A DNA stretch of 6,732 bases, taken from Verrucomicrobiota bacterium (GTDB lineage: Bacteria > Verrucomicrobiota > Verrucomicrobiia > Opitutales > Seribacteraceae). The translations under genes and the position numbers were made by a program. A model generated the notes under the pieces. The model was not told the DNA's origin. It ran no database searches and saw only the letters and a list, made by a program, of their open reading frames with translations. Positions 1 to 5,647 of the stretch are shown here, one piece after another. Location of the stretch: NCBI GenBank assembly GCA_030830145.1, contig JAURNO010000051.1, positions 1 through 6,732 on the forward strand, written 5' to 3'. Every line of letters begins with the position of its first letter. Within the stretch, counting starts at the first letter, position 1.

Positions 1-570
1 GTTCAAGTCGCCAGTCAAGAAAACGGGCCCACCCTGAGCAATAGCCGGCTTGAGCTCAGACAAAAGGTTATCGACCTGACTGCCACGTGCTTTGCGGGCC
101 CACTCGCTCGCTTCTTTGGCGGTTCGAATGAAGGGGGCATTCCCATAGGGTATTCCCTTGAGTTGGTACGGTTGATAAGGAGAGGGCTTAAAGTGGACAT
201 TGAACAGGTTAACGCTAATTTCTTTGCTGATTTCTATGGTAACCCCATATTTTCGTGGAGTATGGTCGGTAATCGGAAACCGGCTTATGATGGAGGTGCT
301 TTCTCCTCTTCCTCCCTGCCTAAAATGATGCCAACCCAAAGATTCAGCCACTTTGGCGGCATTGTCGACTTGGCCAGCATAGGATTCCTGTATCCCAACC
401 ATGTCCGCCTTGGATTCACGAATTACTTTGACCGTTTGGCTGAGAGGTTGATGGCCAGCCTCTCCTCCCCTCCAAATGTTAAAAGTCATAACCCGAACAG
501 AGAGCCTCGCGGAAAGGCCGGTCATAACCAACCAACTGAGCAATATCGCGGGGACAATCCGAAGCATCAT
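1..570 (-). CDS. Secreted endonuclease/exonuclease/phosphatase (EEP) family protein, N-terminal part
   Basis: A metal-dependent phosphodiesterase or nuclease of the EEP (DNase I/ExoIII/sphingomyelinase-like) fold. About 190 residues are visible; the C-terminus lies beyond the left edge. Residues 1-21 form a hydrophobic signal peptide (MMLRIVPAILLSWLVMTGLSA), so the enzyme probably acts outside the cytoplasm. Family motifs follow in the expected order: MTFNIWRGG with the metal-site Asn31, GIQES with Glu62, NVHF with His126, and GDLN with Asp188/Asn190 at the very edge. The later SDH motif should lie outside the window. The start is one of two adjacent ATG codons (570 or 567); no Shine-Dalgarno precedes them and no other ATG lies in frame upstream. 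It is separated from the upstream tRNA by a strong terminator, so it needs its own promoter. The substrate cannot be told: DNA, a phospholipid or a small phosphodiester are all possible. Confidence 0.87.
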   Translation of the reverse strand, partial: MMLRIVPAILLSWLVMTGLSARLSVRVMTFNIWRGGEAGHQPLSQTVKVIRESKADMVGIQESYAGQVDNAAKVAESLGWHHFRQGGRGESTSIISRFPITDHTPRKYGVTIEISKEISVNLFNVHFKPSPYQPYQLKGIPYGNAPFIRTAKEASEWARKARGSQVDNLLSELKPAIAQGGPVFLTGDLN

Positions 571-705
571 GAAAACAAAGAGGAGAACAATTTGACCGTC
601 AAGCGGAAGAAAAGCCGAAAGGGCTCTAGAGTCTTTTAATTTCGTGGAAGTTTTATTAGTAATTAGAATCAATCATCGGTAAAGAGTCCATAAATTGATA
701 CCTAC

Positions 706-735
706 AAAAAAAGACCCTCATGACTGAGGGTCTTT
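706..735 (-). terminator. Strong intrinsic terminator after tRNA-Arg
   Basis: The arms AAAGACCCTCA (710-720) and TGAGGGTCTTT (725-735) form a perfect 11-bp stem around a 4-nt loop. Read on the minus strand the stem runs into a run of seven T residues (712-706), the classic rho-independent layout. It lies 28 nt past the end of the tRNA gene and is the only strong terminator on the minus strand between fabG and the EEP gene. The plus-strand side also has T-rich sequence (TCTTTATTT), but no gene ends there in that direction. Confidence 0.88.
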
Positions 736-740
736 ATTTA

Positions 741-754
741 AGCGGGATTCCGCT
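741..754 (-). other. Small hairpin between tRNA 3' end and terminator
   Basis: AGCGG (741-745) and CCGCT (750-754) can pair as a 5-bp stem closed by a 4-nt loop. It sits in the trailer between the encoded CCA of tRNA-Arg and the terminator. It has no T-run of its own. It may only be a trailer structure met during 3' processing of the tRNA; chance is also possible for so short a stem. Confidence 0.3.
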
Positions 755-763
755 AATTAGAAG

Positions 764-840
764 TGGCACACCCGGAGGGAGTCGAACCCCCAACCTCCTG
801 GTCCGTAGCCAGGCACTCTATCCAATTGAGCTACGGGTGC
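764..840 (-). tRNA. tRNA-Arg (anticodon ACG)
   Basis: A full 77-nt cloverleaf including an encoded CCA (766-764). The acceptor arm GCACCCG pairs with CGGGTGT, with a G1-U72 wobble and discriminator G73. The D-arm has GCTC/GAGT with A20, a known arginine identity base. The anticodon arm is CCTGG-CTACGGA-CCAGG, giving anticodon ACG. The T-arm is GGGGG-TTCGACT-CCCTC. A34 would normally be edited to inosine by TadA so that it reads CGU, CGC and CGA codons. The gene starts 70 nt after the fabF stop codon. No terminator is seen between them, so it could be the last gene of the fab transcript. Confidence 0.97.
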
Positions 841-910
841 AAACCGACCTTCACACTACCGTATGGGTACGGATGAGCAAGCCTAAAGCTAACAGGACGG
901 TGCCGAAAGG

Positions 911-2149
911 TCAGATCTTCTTAAAGATAAGAGAGGCGTTATGGCCACCGAAGCCGGAGTTGTTGCTCATGGCTACCGACACATCGGAATCGCGAGCCTC
1001 GTTTGGAACATAGTCCAAATCACAATCGGGGTCCGGATTTTCATAATTGATGGTGGGGGGAACAATGTTTTCGTCAATTGCTTTGCATACCGCGGCTGCC
1101 TCAATCGCACCGGCGGCCCCAAGTAAGTGACCAGTCATGGACTTTGTGGAACTGACCTGTAAGCCGTTCTTTGCGTGATCCCCGAAAACATTTTTCAAGG
1201 CAACCGTTTCCGAGCGATCGTTATAGGGCGTAGAGGTCCCGTGAGCATTGACGTAATCAACGCTGGAGGGCTCGACTCGAGCCATGGAAAGGGCTTGATT
1301 CATGCATTGGGTCAGGGCTTTGCTTTCCCCGTCCGGCGTGGTGACGTGGAAGGCATCGCAGGTGGCTGCGTAGCCAACGATTTCTGCATAAATACGAGCA
1401 CCTCTTTTTTCTGCATTTTCTTTGGTTTCGAGTACCAGAACACCTGCACCCTCGCCCATTACAAAACCATCGCGTTGCGCATCGAACGGACGGGATGCCC
1501 GACTAGGATCATCGTTAAATTTAGTGCTCATCGCCTTCATGGAGGAAAAACCGGCAAACCCGATACGAGTAACGGCCGCTTCGCTTCCTCCGGCAAAAAT
1601 CATATCGGCGACTCCTCTCCTGATCATCTCGAAAGCTTCGCCGATGGCGTGCGAACCTGATGCACAGGCACTAACGACGGAAAAGTTCGGACCTTGGGCT
1701 CCAAGATCAATCGCGATGACTCCACCGGCTATGTTAGCAATCAAAGAAGGGATCATGAAGGGAGAGACACGCCTGGGGCCACGCTCAATCAGAGTGGTCA
1801 TCTGTTTCTCGGTGGTCTCCATCCCGCCAATCCACAACCCTACGAGCACTCCGGTCCTCTCCGGTACAATCTCGTCACGAGAAAGATTCGCGTCGGCCAA
1901 GGCATGATGGGTGGCGGCCAAAGCCAAATGAGCATACCGATCATTCCTTCGGACCTCTTTGGGGTCCATGATATCCTCGGGATTGAAATTCGTAATTTCG
2001 GATGCAACCTTGCTGGCAATATCCGAACACTCGAATCGGGTCACACCAGTGATGCCGGATTTACCCGACTTAAGGGAATCCCAAAATTCATCGACTCCGT
2101 TTCCAACGGAAGCCAAGGTTCCAATTCCGGTTATGACAACTTGATTCAT
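911..2149 (-). CDS. fabF: 3-oxoacyl-[acyl-carrier-protein] synthase II (KAS II)
   Basis: Elongating condensing enzyme of cytoplasmic type II fatty-acid synthesis: it joins malonyl-ACP to an acyl chain held on its active-site cysteine. At 412 aa it matches the family length (about 410). The Cys-His-His triad is present: Cys162 in SACASG, His303 in NAHGTST and His341 in GHLLGAAG, with Lys336 in SSTKS. The C-terminal GFGGHN gating loop carries Phe400. Two positions look unusual: Leu105-Trp106 replaces the usual small residues just before the acyl-pocket Ile107, and Ser398 stands where E. coli FabF has Phe. The start is supported by AGGTAGGA (2161-2154), the best ribosome-binding site in the window. 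It follows acpP by 65 nt on the same strand, the usual acpP-fabF order. A discrete-enzyme polyketide-type KS is a remote alternative; the fab neighbours argue for FabF. Confidence 0.97.
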   Translation of the reverse strand: MNQVVITGIGTLASVGNGVDEFWDSLKSGKSGITGVTRFECSDIASKVASEITNFNPEDIMDPKEVRRNDRYAHLALAATHHALADANLSRDEIVPERTGVLVGLWIGGMETTEKQMTTLIERGPRRVSPFMIPSLIANIAGGVIAIDLGAQGPNFSVVSACASGSHAIGEAFEMIRRGVADMIFAGGSEAAVTRIGFAGFSSMKAMSTKFNDDPSRASRPFDAQRDGFVMGEGAGVLVLETKENAEKRGARIYAEIVGYAATCDAFHVTTPDGESKALTQCMNQALSMARVEPSSVDYVNAHGTSTPYNDRSETVALKNVFGDHAKNGLQVSSTKSMTGHLLGAAGAIEAAAVCKAIDENIVPPTINYENPDPDCDLDYVPNEARDSDVSVAMSNNSGFGGHNASLIFKKI

Positions 2150-2153
2150 GAAA

Positions 2154-2161
2154 TCCTACCT
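2154..2161 (-). promoter_or_regulatory. Ribosome-binding site of fabF
   Basis: AGGTAGGA lies immediately upstream of the fabF ATG with TTTC between, placing the first AGG 9 nt from the start. It is the only clear Shine-Dalgarno at normal spacing seen in this window and it fixes the fabF start at 2149. Confidence 0.6.
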
Positions 2162-2214
2162 TTTCTCAAGCCAACGAGTCGGGACCCACCCACTTCCCGT
2201 GCACAGCGTGAAGC

Positions 2215-2457
2215 TTACGAAGACAAATTGCTTTCCACGTAACTTACAACGGATCCAACGGTCTGAAGCTTTTCGGCCTCTTCTTCTGGAATCTCTGTAT
2301 TGAACTCTTCTTCCAAAGCCATCACCAACTCGACCTGATCCAAGGAATCTGCTCCCAGATCATCGATGAAACTGGCTTCGGGCAGGACTTGCTCTTCGCT
2401 GACGTTAAGTTGGCTGACAATGATTTTTTTTACGCGTTCGGCGTTGGTATCGGACAT
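2215..2457 (-). CDS. acpP: Acyl carrier protein
   Basis: Small acidic carrier, 80 aa, that holds growing acyl chains as thioesters during fatty-acid synthesis. The attachment site GADSLD is intact, with Ser38 as the residue that receives 4'-phosphopantetheine from holo-ACP synthase. The rest fits the four-helix ACP pattern: helix I about 4-16, the acidic helix [18 protein letters not shown] at 37-52, and a final helix near 67-77. It lies 38 nt after fabG and 65 nt before fabF on the same strand. The ATG is preceded by an A/T-rich leader (ACCTAAAAAAT) without a Shine-Dalgarno, notable for a protein that is normally abundant; A/U-rich recruitment by ribosomal protein S1 is a possible explanation. 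Identification is secure. Confidence 0.98.
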   Translation of the reverse strand: MSDTNAERVKKIIVSQLNVSEEQVLPEASFIDDLGADSLDQVELVMALEEEFNTEIPEEEAEKLQTVGSVVSYVESNLSS

Positions 2458-2495
2458 ATTTTTTAGGTAAGGTTAAATTTATCTAGACTTTTTGT

Positions 2496-3248
2496 TCACA
2501 TCACCATCCCTCCGTCAACCGTAAAAACTTGTCCGGTGACGAAGGATGCTTTTTCCGAGCACAAAAAAGAGGCCATTTCGGCAATGTCCTCCGACTTGCC
2601 GAAACGCTTCAAGGGGACTTGGGAGAGGGCTACTTCCTTGATGCGCTCGTCCAAACCCGAAGTCATGTCGGTATCAATGAATCCCGGGGCAATCGCATTG
2701 ACCGTGACCGAGCGGGCTGCAAACTCGCGGGCCAAACTCTTGGTCAATCCAATCATACCTGCTTTAGCGGCAGCGTAATTAGCCTGACCGGCATTTCCGG
2801 TCAAACCGACCACCGAGGAAATATTCACGATCCTCCCCCACCGTTTGCGCGTCATTGGTCGGCCCAATAACTTGATCCAATGAAAACAGCTCGTCAGATT
2901 CGTATTGATGACGTCGCTCCAGTCTTCTTCTTCCATGCGGAAAAGTAAATTATCCCTGGTTATGCCAGCGTTATTGACGAGAACGTCGACGCATTCATGC
3001 TCTTCCAACAGGTTCTCGCATGCCTTTCGGATTTCCTCGCCAGACGAAACGTCCACGGGCATGGCCACGGCATCTCCACCCGACGAGCGAATGGCCTCGG
3101 CGGCCGCACCGCAAGAGCTTTCCGTCTTGCTCACGCAAATGACTTTCATTTTCTGTTCGGCAAGGCTCTCGGCAATTGCCCGGCCAATTCCACGACCTGC
3201 TCCAGTTACTACTGCAACTTTCGATTTCTCTAATTGTTCTTCGTTCAT
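2496..3248 (-). CDS. fabG: 3-oxoacyl-[acyl-carrier-protein] reductase
   Basis: NADPH-dependent short-chain dehydrogenase/reductase that reduces 3-ketoacyl-ACP, the first reduction of each elongation cycle. 250 aa, close to the usual 244-250. The cofactor motif TGAGRGIG is at 15-22 and NNAG at 92-95. The catalytic tetrad is Asn117, Ser145, Tyr158 and Lys162, in the typical setting GQANYAAAKAG. The C-terminal VTGQVFTVDGGMVM is characteristic of FabG. The reading frame stays open 57 codons further upstream, but that stretch has no family similarity and crosses the divergent intergenic region, so ATG 3248 (MNEEQLEKSK) is chosen. A purine-rich GGGGGAAG sits 12 nt upstream, rather far, and inside a hairpin. 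The usual upstream partners fabD and fabH are absent here; a divergent gene takes their place. Confidence 0.96.
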   Translation of the reverse strand: MNEEQLEKSKVAVVTGAGRGIGRAIAESLAEQKMKVICVSKTESSCGAAAEAIRSSGGDAVAMPVDVSSGEEIRKACENLLEEHECVDVLVNNAGITRDNLLFRMEEEDWSDVINTNLTSCFHWIKLLGRPMTRKRWGRIVNISSVVGLTGNAGQANYAAAKAGMIGLTKSLAREFAARSVTVNAIAPGFIDTDMTSGLDERIKEVALSQVPLKRFGKSEDIAEMASFLCSEKASFVTGQVFTVDGGMVM

Positions 3249-3260
3249 TGATATGATTGA

Positions 3261-3281
3261 CTTCCCCCTGCATGGGGAAAG
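3261..3281 (-). promoter_or_regulatory. GC-rich hairpin/palindrome in fabG leader
   Basis: On the minus strand CTTTCCCC, loop ATGCA and GGGGGAAG form an 8-bp stem with one G-T pair. The 3' arm is the only purine-rich candidate for a fabG ribosome-binding site, and it ends 12 nt before the ATG at 3248. Folding would hide that site. The same palindrome could instead be a protein operator between the divergent genes, since it lies between the two gene starts. No T-run follows, so it is not an intrinsic terminator. Confidence 0.4.
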
Positions 3282-3289
3282 GTCTTTGT

Positions 3290-3318
3290 TTGACAAATGC
3301 GAGAATCCGCCACTTAAA
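3290..3318 (+). promoter_or_regulatory. Candidate promoter for the pseudouridine synthase operon
   Basis: A perfect TTGACA at 3290-3295 is followed after 17 bp by CTTAAA (3313-3318), a poor match to TATAAT (3 of 6). Transcription would start near 3325, only about 10 nt before ATG 3335. That leaves an almost leaderless message and argues against the upstream start codons at 3257 and 3272. The weak -10 keeps confidence low. Confidence 0.35.
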
Positions 3319-3334
3319 GCAACCACAACTTCAC

Positions 3335-4093
3335 ATGAGTCGTTTAAATTCGAAAAATCAAGACACCCAAAATTTTCCCAAGCTCCAAAAATTTCTTGCC
3401 GATTCCGGCCTTTGCTCACGAAGGAAGGGCGAAGAATGGATTTTGGATGGAATTGTTTCAGTCAATGGTGAAACCGCTCAATTGGGCTGCCGAATAAACC
3501 CCGACAAAGACGTCGTCAAAGTCAACGGCAAGCGTGTCCAAGCCCATACGCAATCCTCCTTGACCCTTATGGTAAACAAGCCCAAGGGATTCATGTGCTC
3601 GAACGAGGATGAATATGCGGAAAGACTGATTTTCGACCTACTGGAAAGAAAACACAAATCATTCAGGCTTTTTTGTGCCGGCAGACTCGACGTAGAGAGC
3701 GAAGGTCTCGTCATCCTTACGAACGACGGGTCTCTTGCTCACCGATTGACACACCCGTCCAATGAAGTCAAAAAAAGGTATCAAGTGGAACTCAATATAC
3801 CCTTGGCGGGAGAACATCTGCCTCTTCTCATAAAGGGTACGACCGTCGAAGACGAGTTCCTGCGAATCGATGATTTACGGGCAAGAAACGGGAAGCCGAT
3901 CGGAAACCTGAGGTTGGAATTATCCTTGGGGCATGGCAAGAAACGAGAAATCCGACGAATATTCCAACACTTTGGCTACCGAATCAAAAAGCTCAGGAGA
4001 GTGGCGATCGGAGGGCTCTCTTTGCACAAACTCCCTCTTGGTCAATACAGGGAACTTGAAAAGAAAGAAATTGATTTGCTCTTTCCCAAGTAA
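3335..4093 (+). CDS. rRNA pseudouridine synthase, RsuA/RluB/RluE/RluF family
   Basis: Converts a specific uridine of ribosomal RNA to pseudouridine. From ATG 3335 it is 252 aa. Residues about 16-63 are an S4 RNA-binding domain (KLQKFLADSGLCSRRKGEEW, then VSVNG and VKVNG). The catalytic domain shows NKPKG at 81-85, the active-site motif GRLDVESEGLVILTNDG with nucleophile Asp119, and the family's C-terminal block around GKKREIRRIF and RVAIGGLSL. Which rRNA position it modifies cannot be decided from the sequence; the LTNDG and LTHPS wording is closest to RluB-like members. Alternative starts are TTG 3257 and ATG 3272, but the added residues do not resemble the family and would overlap the candidate promoter. 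No Shine-Dalgarno precedes 3335. It diverges from fabG and heads the plus-strand gene cluster. Confidence 0.93.
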   Translation: MSRLNSKNQDTQNFPKLQKFLADSGLCSRRKGEEWILDGIVSVNGETAQLGCRINPDKDVVKVNGKRVQAHTQSSLTLMVNKPKGFMCSNEDEYAERLIFDLLERKHKSFRLFCAGRLDVESEGLVILTNDGSLAHRLTHPSNEVKKRYQVELNIPLAGEHLPLLIKGTTVEDEFLRIDDLRARNGKPIGNLRLELSLGHGKKREIRRIFQHFGYRIKKLRRVAIGGLSLHKLPLGQYRELEKKEIDLLFPK

Positions 4094-4111
4094 ATTTTCT
4101 AGATTGCCACC

Positions 4112-4735
4112 ATGGGAAAAAATATGGCGAACTTATTGGCGGCCCTTATTCTTTGGAGTGGACCATTACTTGCCTTCCCCATCGTGGTTAAGGCTCAAAC
4201 GGGCGATGAAAAGCCGACTCCCCTGAGCTTAAGCGAGGCTTTCGGAAACCCAGAACCAATCACTGCCACTGCCGTTCCCAATGAACCCGAAGAAGTCGAA
4301 CCGGTTGTGGTGGGAAGAAAGAAATGGAACGACCGAGCGACGGAAAACCGCCCCGACGACGCACCCGACCAAAAGGTTACCAAATCAGTCAAAATAGAAG
4401 AACTGGATCCCTTGGAGACGAATCAGCCCAAAGCCGAAAGCATTGAGATGCCGCTCAAACCTCCGACAACTCCACCAGCCGTCAACGTTCATAGGAATTT
4501 CGAAGGTACTTTGGTTCTTAAACCAAGAAACCTTGGCTTTCAAAGGAACTTTCCTTTTCAGTTGGAAAATGCCCGTGGAAAACGCCTGGCATTCGTTGAT
4601 GTTGAAAACATTCGCATCGTCGACCCCATTGCCTTCAAGGATCAAAAGGTCAATGTTCTGGGAAAACTCGAAGCGGTGGAAAAAGGTTCCAAAGAGCTAG
4701 TAATCCGGGCCCGATTGGTTCGCAGAATTGACTGA
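4112..4735 (+). CDS. Uncharacterised exported protein with possible OB-like C-terminal domain
   Basis: I do not recognise this 207-aa protein. Residues 1-28 look like a Sec signal peptide (hydrophobic core about 7-26, likely cleavage after VKA at 28); there is no lipobox cysteine. A disordered-looking linker from about 30 to 125 is rich in Pro, Glu, Asp and Lys. Residues about 128-205 look folded, with alternating beta-type stretches (FEGTLVLK, RLAFVDVENIRIV, QKVNVLGKLEAV, ELVIRARLVRRI). The G-x-L strand pattern with a late VxGKL turn resembles a small beta-barrel or OB-like domain; this is inference. ATG 4124 (MANLLAAL) is an equally possible start, with GGGA about 8 nt upstream. It begins 18 bp after the pseudouridine synthase and ends 30 bp before folD, so it is probably in the same operon. 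Confidence 0.8.
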   Translation: MGKNMANLLAALILWSGPLLAFPIVVKAQTGDEKPTPLSLSEAFGNPEPITATAVPNEPEEVEPVVVGRKKWNDRATENRPDDAPDQKVTKSVKIEELDPLETNQPKAESIEMPLKPPTTPPAVNVHRNFEGTLVLKPRNLGFQRNFPFQLENARGKRLAFVDVENIRIVDPIAFKDQKVNVLGKLEAVEKGSKELVIRARLVRRID

Positions 4736-4765
4736 CCTGATCCAATTCAGGCCTAGACCAGCCCC

Positions 4766-5644
4766 ATGGAATTAATCGACGGGAATGAGATTGCATCGGC
4801 CATAGTCGAAGAACTGACGGCCATCGTCTCAACCTACCGGACAAGTAAGCCTTGCGTTGCCTTTGTTCGGGTAGGCGAAGACCCAGCATCCGTTTCCTAT
4901 GTTAGAAAAAAGGAAAAAACAGCGGGCCGGATAGGAATCGAAAGCAAGCTGTTCGTTTTTCCCGAAACCATTTCCCAAGAGGGACTTTTGCAGGAAATTG
5001 ATTCGCTGAATCAAAACTCCGACATCCACGGTATTCTCGTGCAAGCCCCCCTGCCCGGTCACATGGATGAACGTACTGTTTTTAATTTCGTTTCCCCCGA
5101 AAAGGACGTCGATGGTTTCAATGCAACCAACTTGGGCAAACTCTGCCAAGAAGACGAAAGTGCCTTTGTTTCCTGCACCCCCGCCGGAATCGTCGAACTT
5201 ATCCGCAGAAAGGGAATCGAAACCGAAGGCAAACGGGTCGTCGTACTCGGCAGAAGCCTGATCGTAGGCAAACCAGTCGGAATGCTCTTTCTCGGCAAGG
5301 GTTCTCCGGGCAATGCTACCGTAACCTATTGCCACTCCCGCACTCCGGACCTTGAAAGACACACCCTGGAAGCGGATATTCTTATTGCCGCGATTGGGAG
5401 ACCTCGTTTTGTGACCGAAAACATGGTTTGTCCCGGAGCGACCGTCATCGACGTGGGAATCAACCGAATTCCAGACGAAACAAAGAAATCAGGTTACCGT
5501 TTGGTCGGTGACGTTGATTTTGAAAAGGTCGCTCCGAAGGCTTCTTACATTACCCCGGTTCCAGGTGGTGTCGGTCCCATGACAGTTGCCATGCTCATGG
5601 CCAATACGGTCAAAGCCTACGAAAAATCTGCTTCCCCCTCTTGA
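4766..5644 (+). CDS. folD: Bifunctional methylenetetrahydrofolate dehydrogenase/methenyltetrahydrofolate cyclohydrolase
   Basis: Cytoplasmic enzyme that oxidises 5,10-methylene-THF with NADP+ and hydrolyses the product to 10-formyl-THF, supplying one-carbon units for purines and initiator fMet-tRNA. 292 aa, close to E. coli FolD (288). The active site is intact: Tyr45 and Lys49 in SYVRKK, Gln93 in LVQAPLP, and Asp116 in KDVDGF. The nucleotide-binding signature GRSLIVGKP is at 162-170 and the C-terminal signature [11 protein letters not shown] at 263-273. No Shine-Dalgarno is seen upstream (CTAGACCAGCCCC precedes the ATG). Its stop codon lies 3 bp before the next gene. There is no truncation or oddity, and identification is secure. 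Confidence 0.97.
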   Translation: MELIDGNEIASAIVEELTAIVSTYRTSKPCVAFVRVGEDPASVSYVRKKEKTAGRIGIESKLFVFPETISQEGLLQEIDSLNQNSDIHGILVQAPLPGHMDERTVFNFVSPEKDVDGFNATNLGKLCQEDESAFVSCTPAGIVELIRRKGIETEGKRVVVLGRSLIVGKPVGMLFLGKGSPGNATVTYCHSRTPDLERHTLEADILIAAIGRPRFVTENMVCPGATVIDVGINRIPDETKKSGYRLVGDVDFEKVAPKASYITPVPGGVGPMTVAMLMANTVKAYEKSASPS

Positions 5645-5647
5645 CTT

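Noticed and set aside
163..639. Open frame of 158 codons on the plus strand
   Set aside because: It is antisense to the EEP-family gene, whose minus-strand frame shows a signal peptide and ordered catalytic motifs; the plus-strand product has no recognisable domain.
640..690. Possible EEP gene promoter in the A/T-rich stretch (TTTACC followed by TAATTACTAATAAAA on the minus strand)
   Set aside because: No pair of boxes at proper spacing matches better than 4 of 6 and 3 of 6; a promoter must exist in this gap but its position cannot be fixed.
859..872. CCGTA/TACGG inverted repeat between fabF and the tRNA
   Set aside because: The 5-bp stem with no following T-run is too weak for a fabF terminator and may be chance.
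857..879. Possible tRNA promoter TTGCTC - 16 bp - TAGTGT on the minus strand
   Set aside because: Both boxes match the consensus at only 3 of 6 positions, so I could not support it as a promoter.
720..1013. Plus-strand open frame of 97 codons
   Set aside because: It crosses the terminator arm, the tRNA-Arg gene and the end of fabF, so it cannot be a real coding region.
1175..1907. Two overlapping 161-codon plus-strand frames
   Set aside because: They are antisense shadows of fabF, which has all its catalytic residues in the minus-strand frame.
3249..3419. 57-codon N-terminal extension of fabG
   Set aside because: The added residues do not resemble any reductase N-terminus, overlap the start of the divergent gene, and the normal FabG start begins at 3248.
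4736..4751. CCTGA/TCAGG inverted repeat between the exported protein and folD
   Set aside because: It has only a 5-bp stem with a 6-nt loop and no T-run, so it does not support a terminator; the genes still look co-transcribed.
4829..5362. 177-codon minus-strand open frame
   Set aside because: It is antisense to folD, which is intact and carries every family signature.
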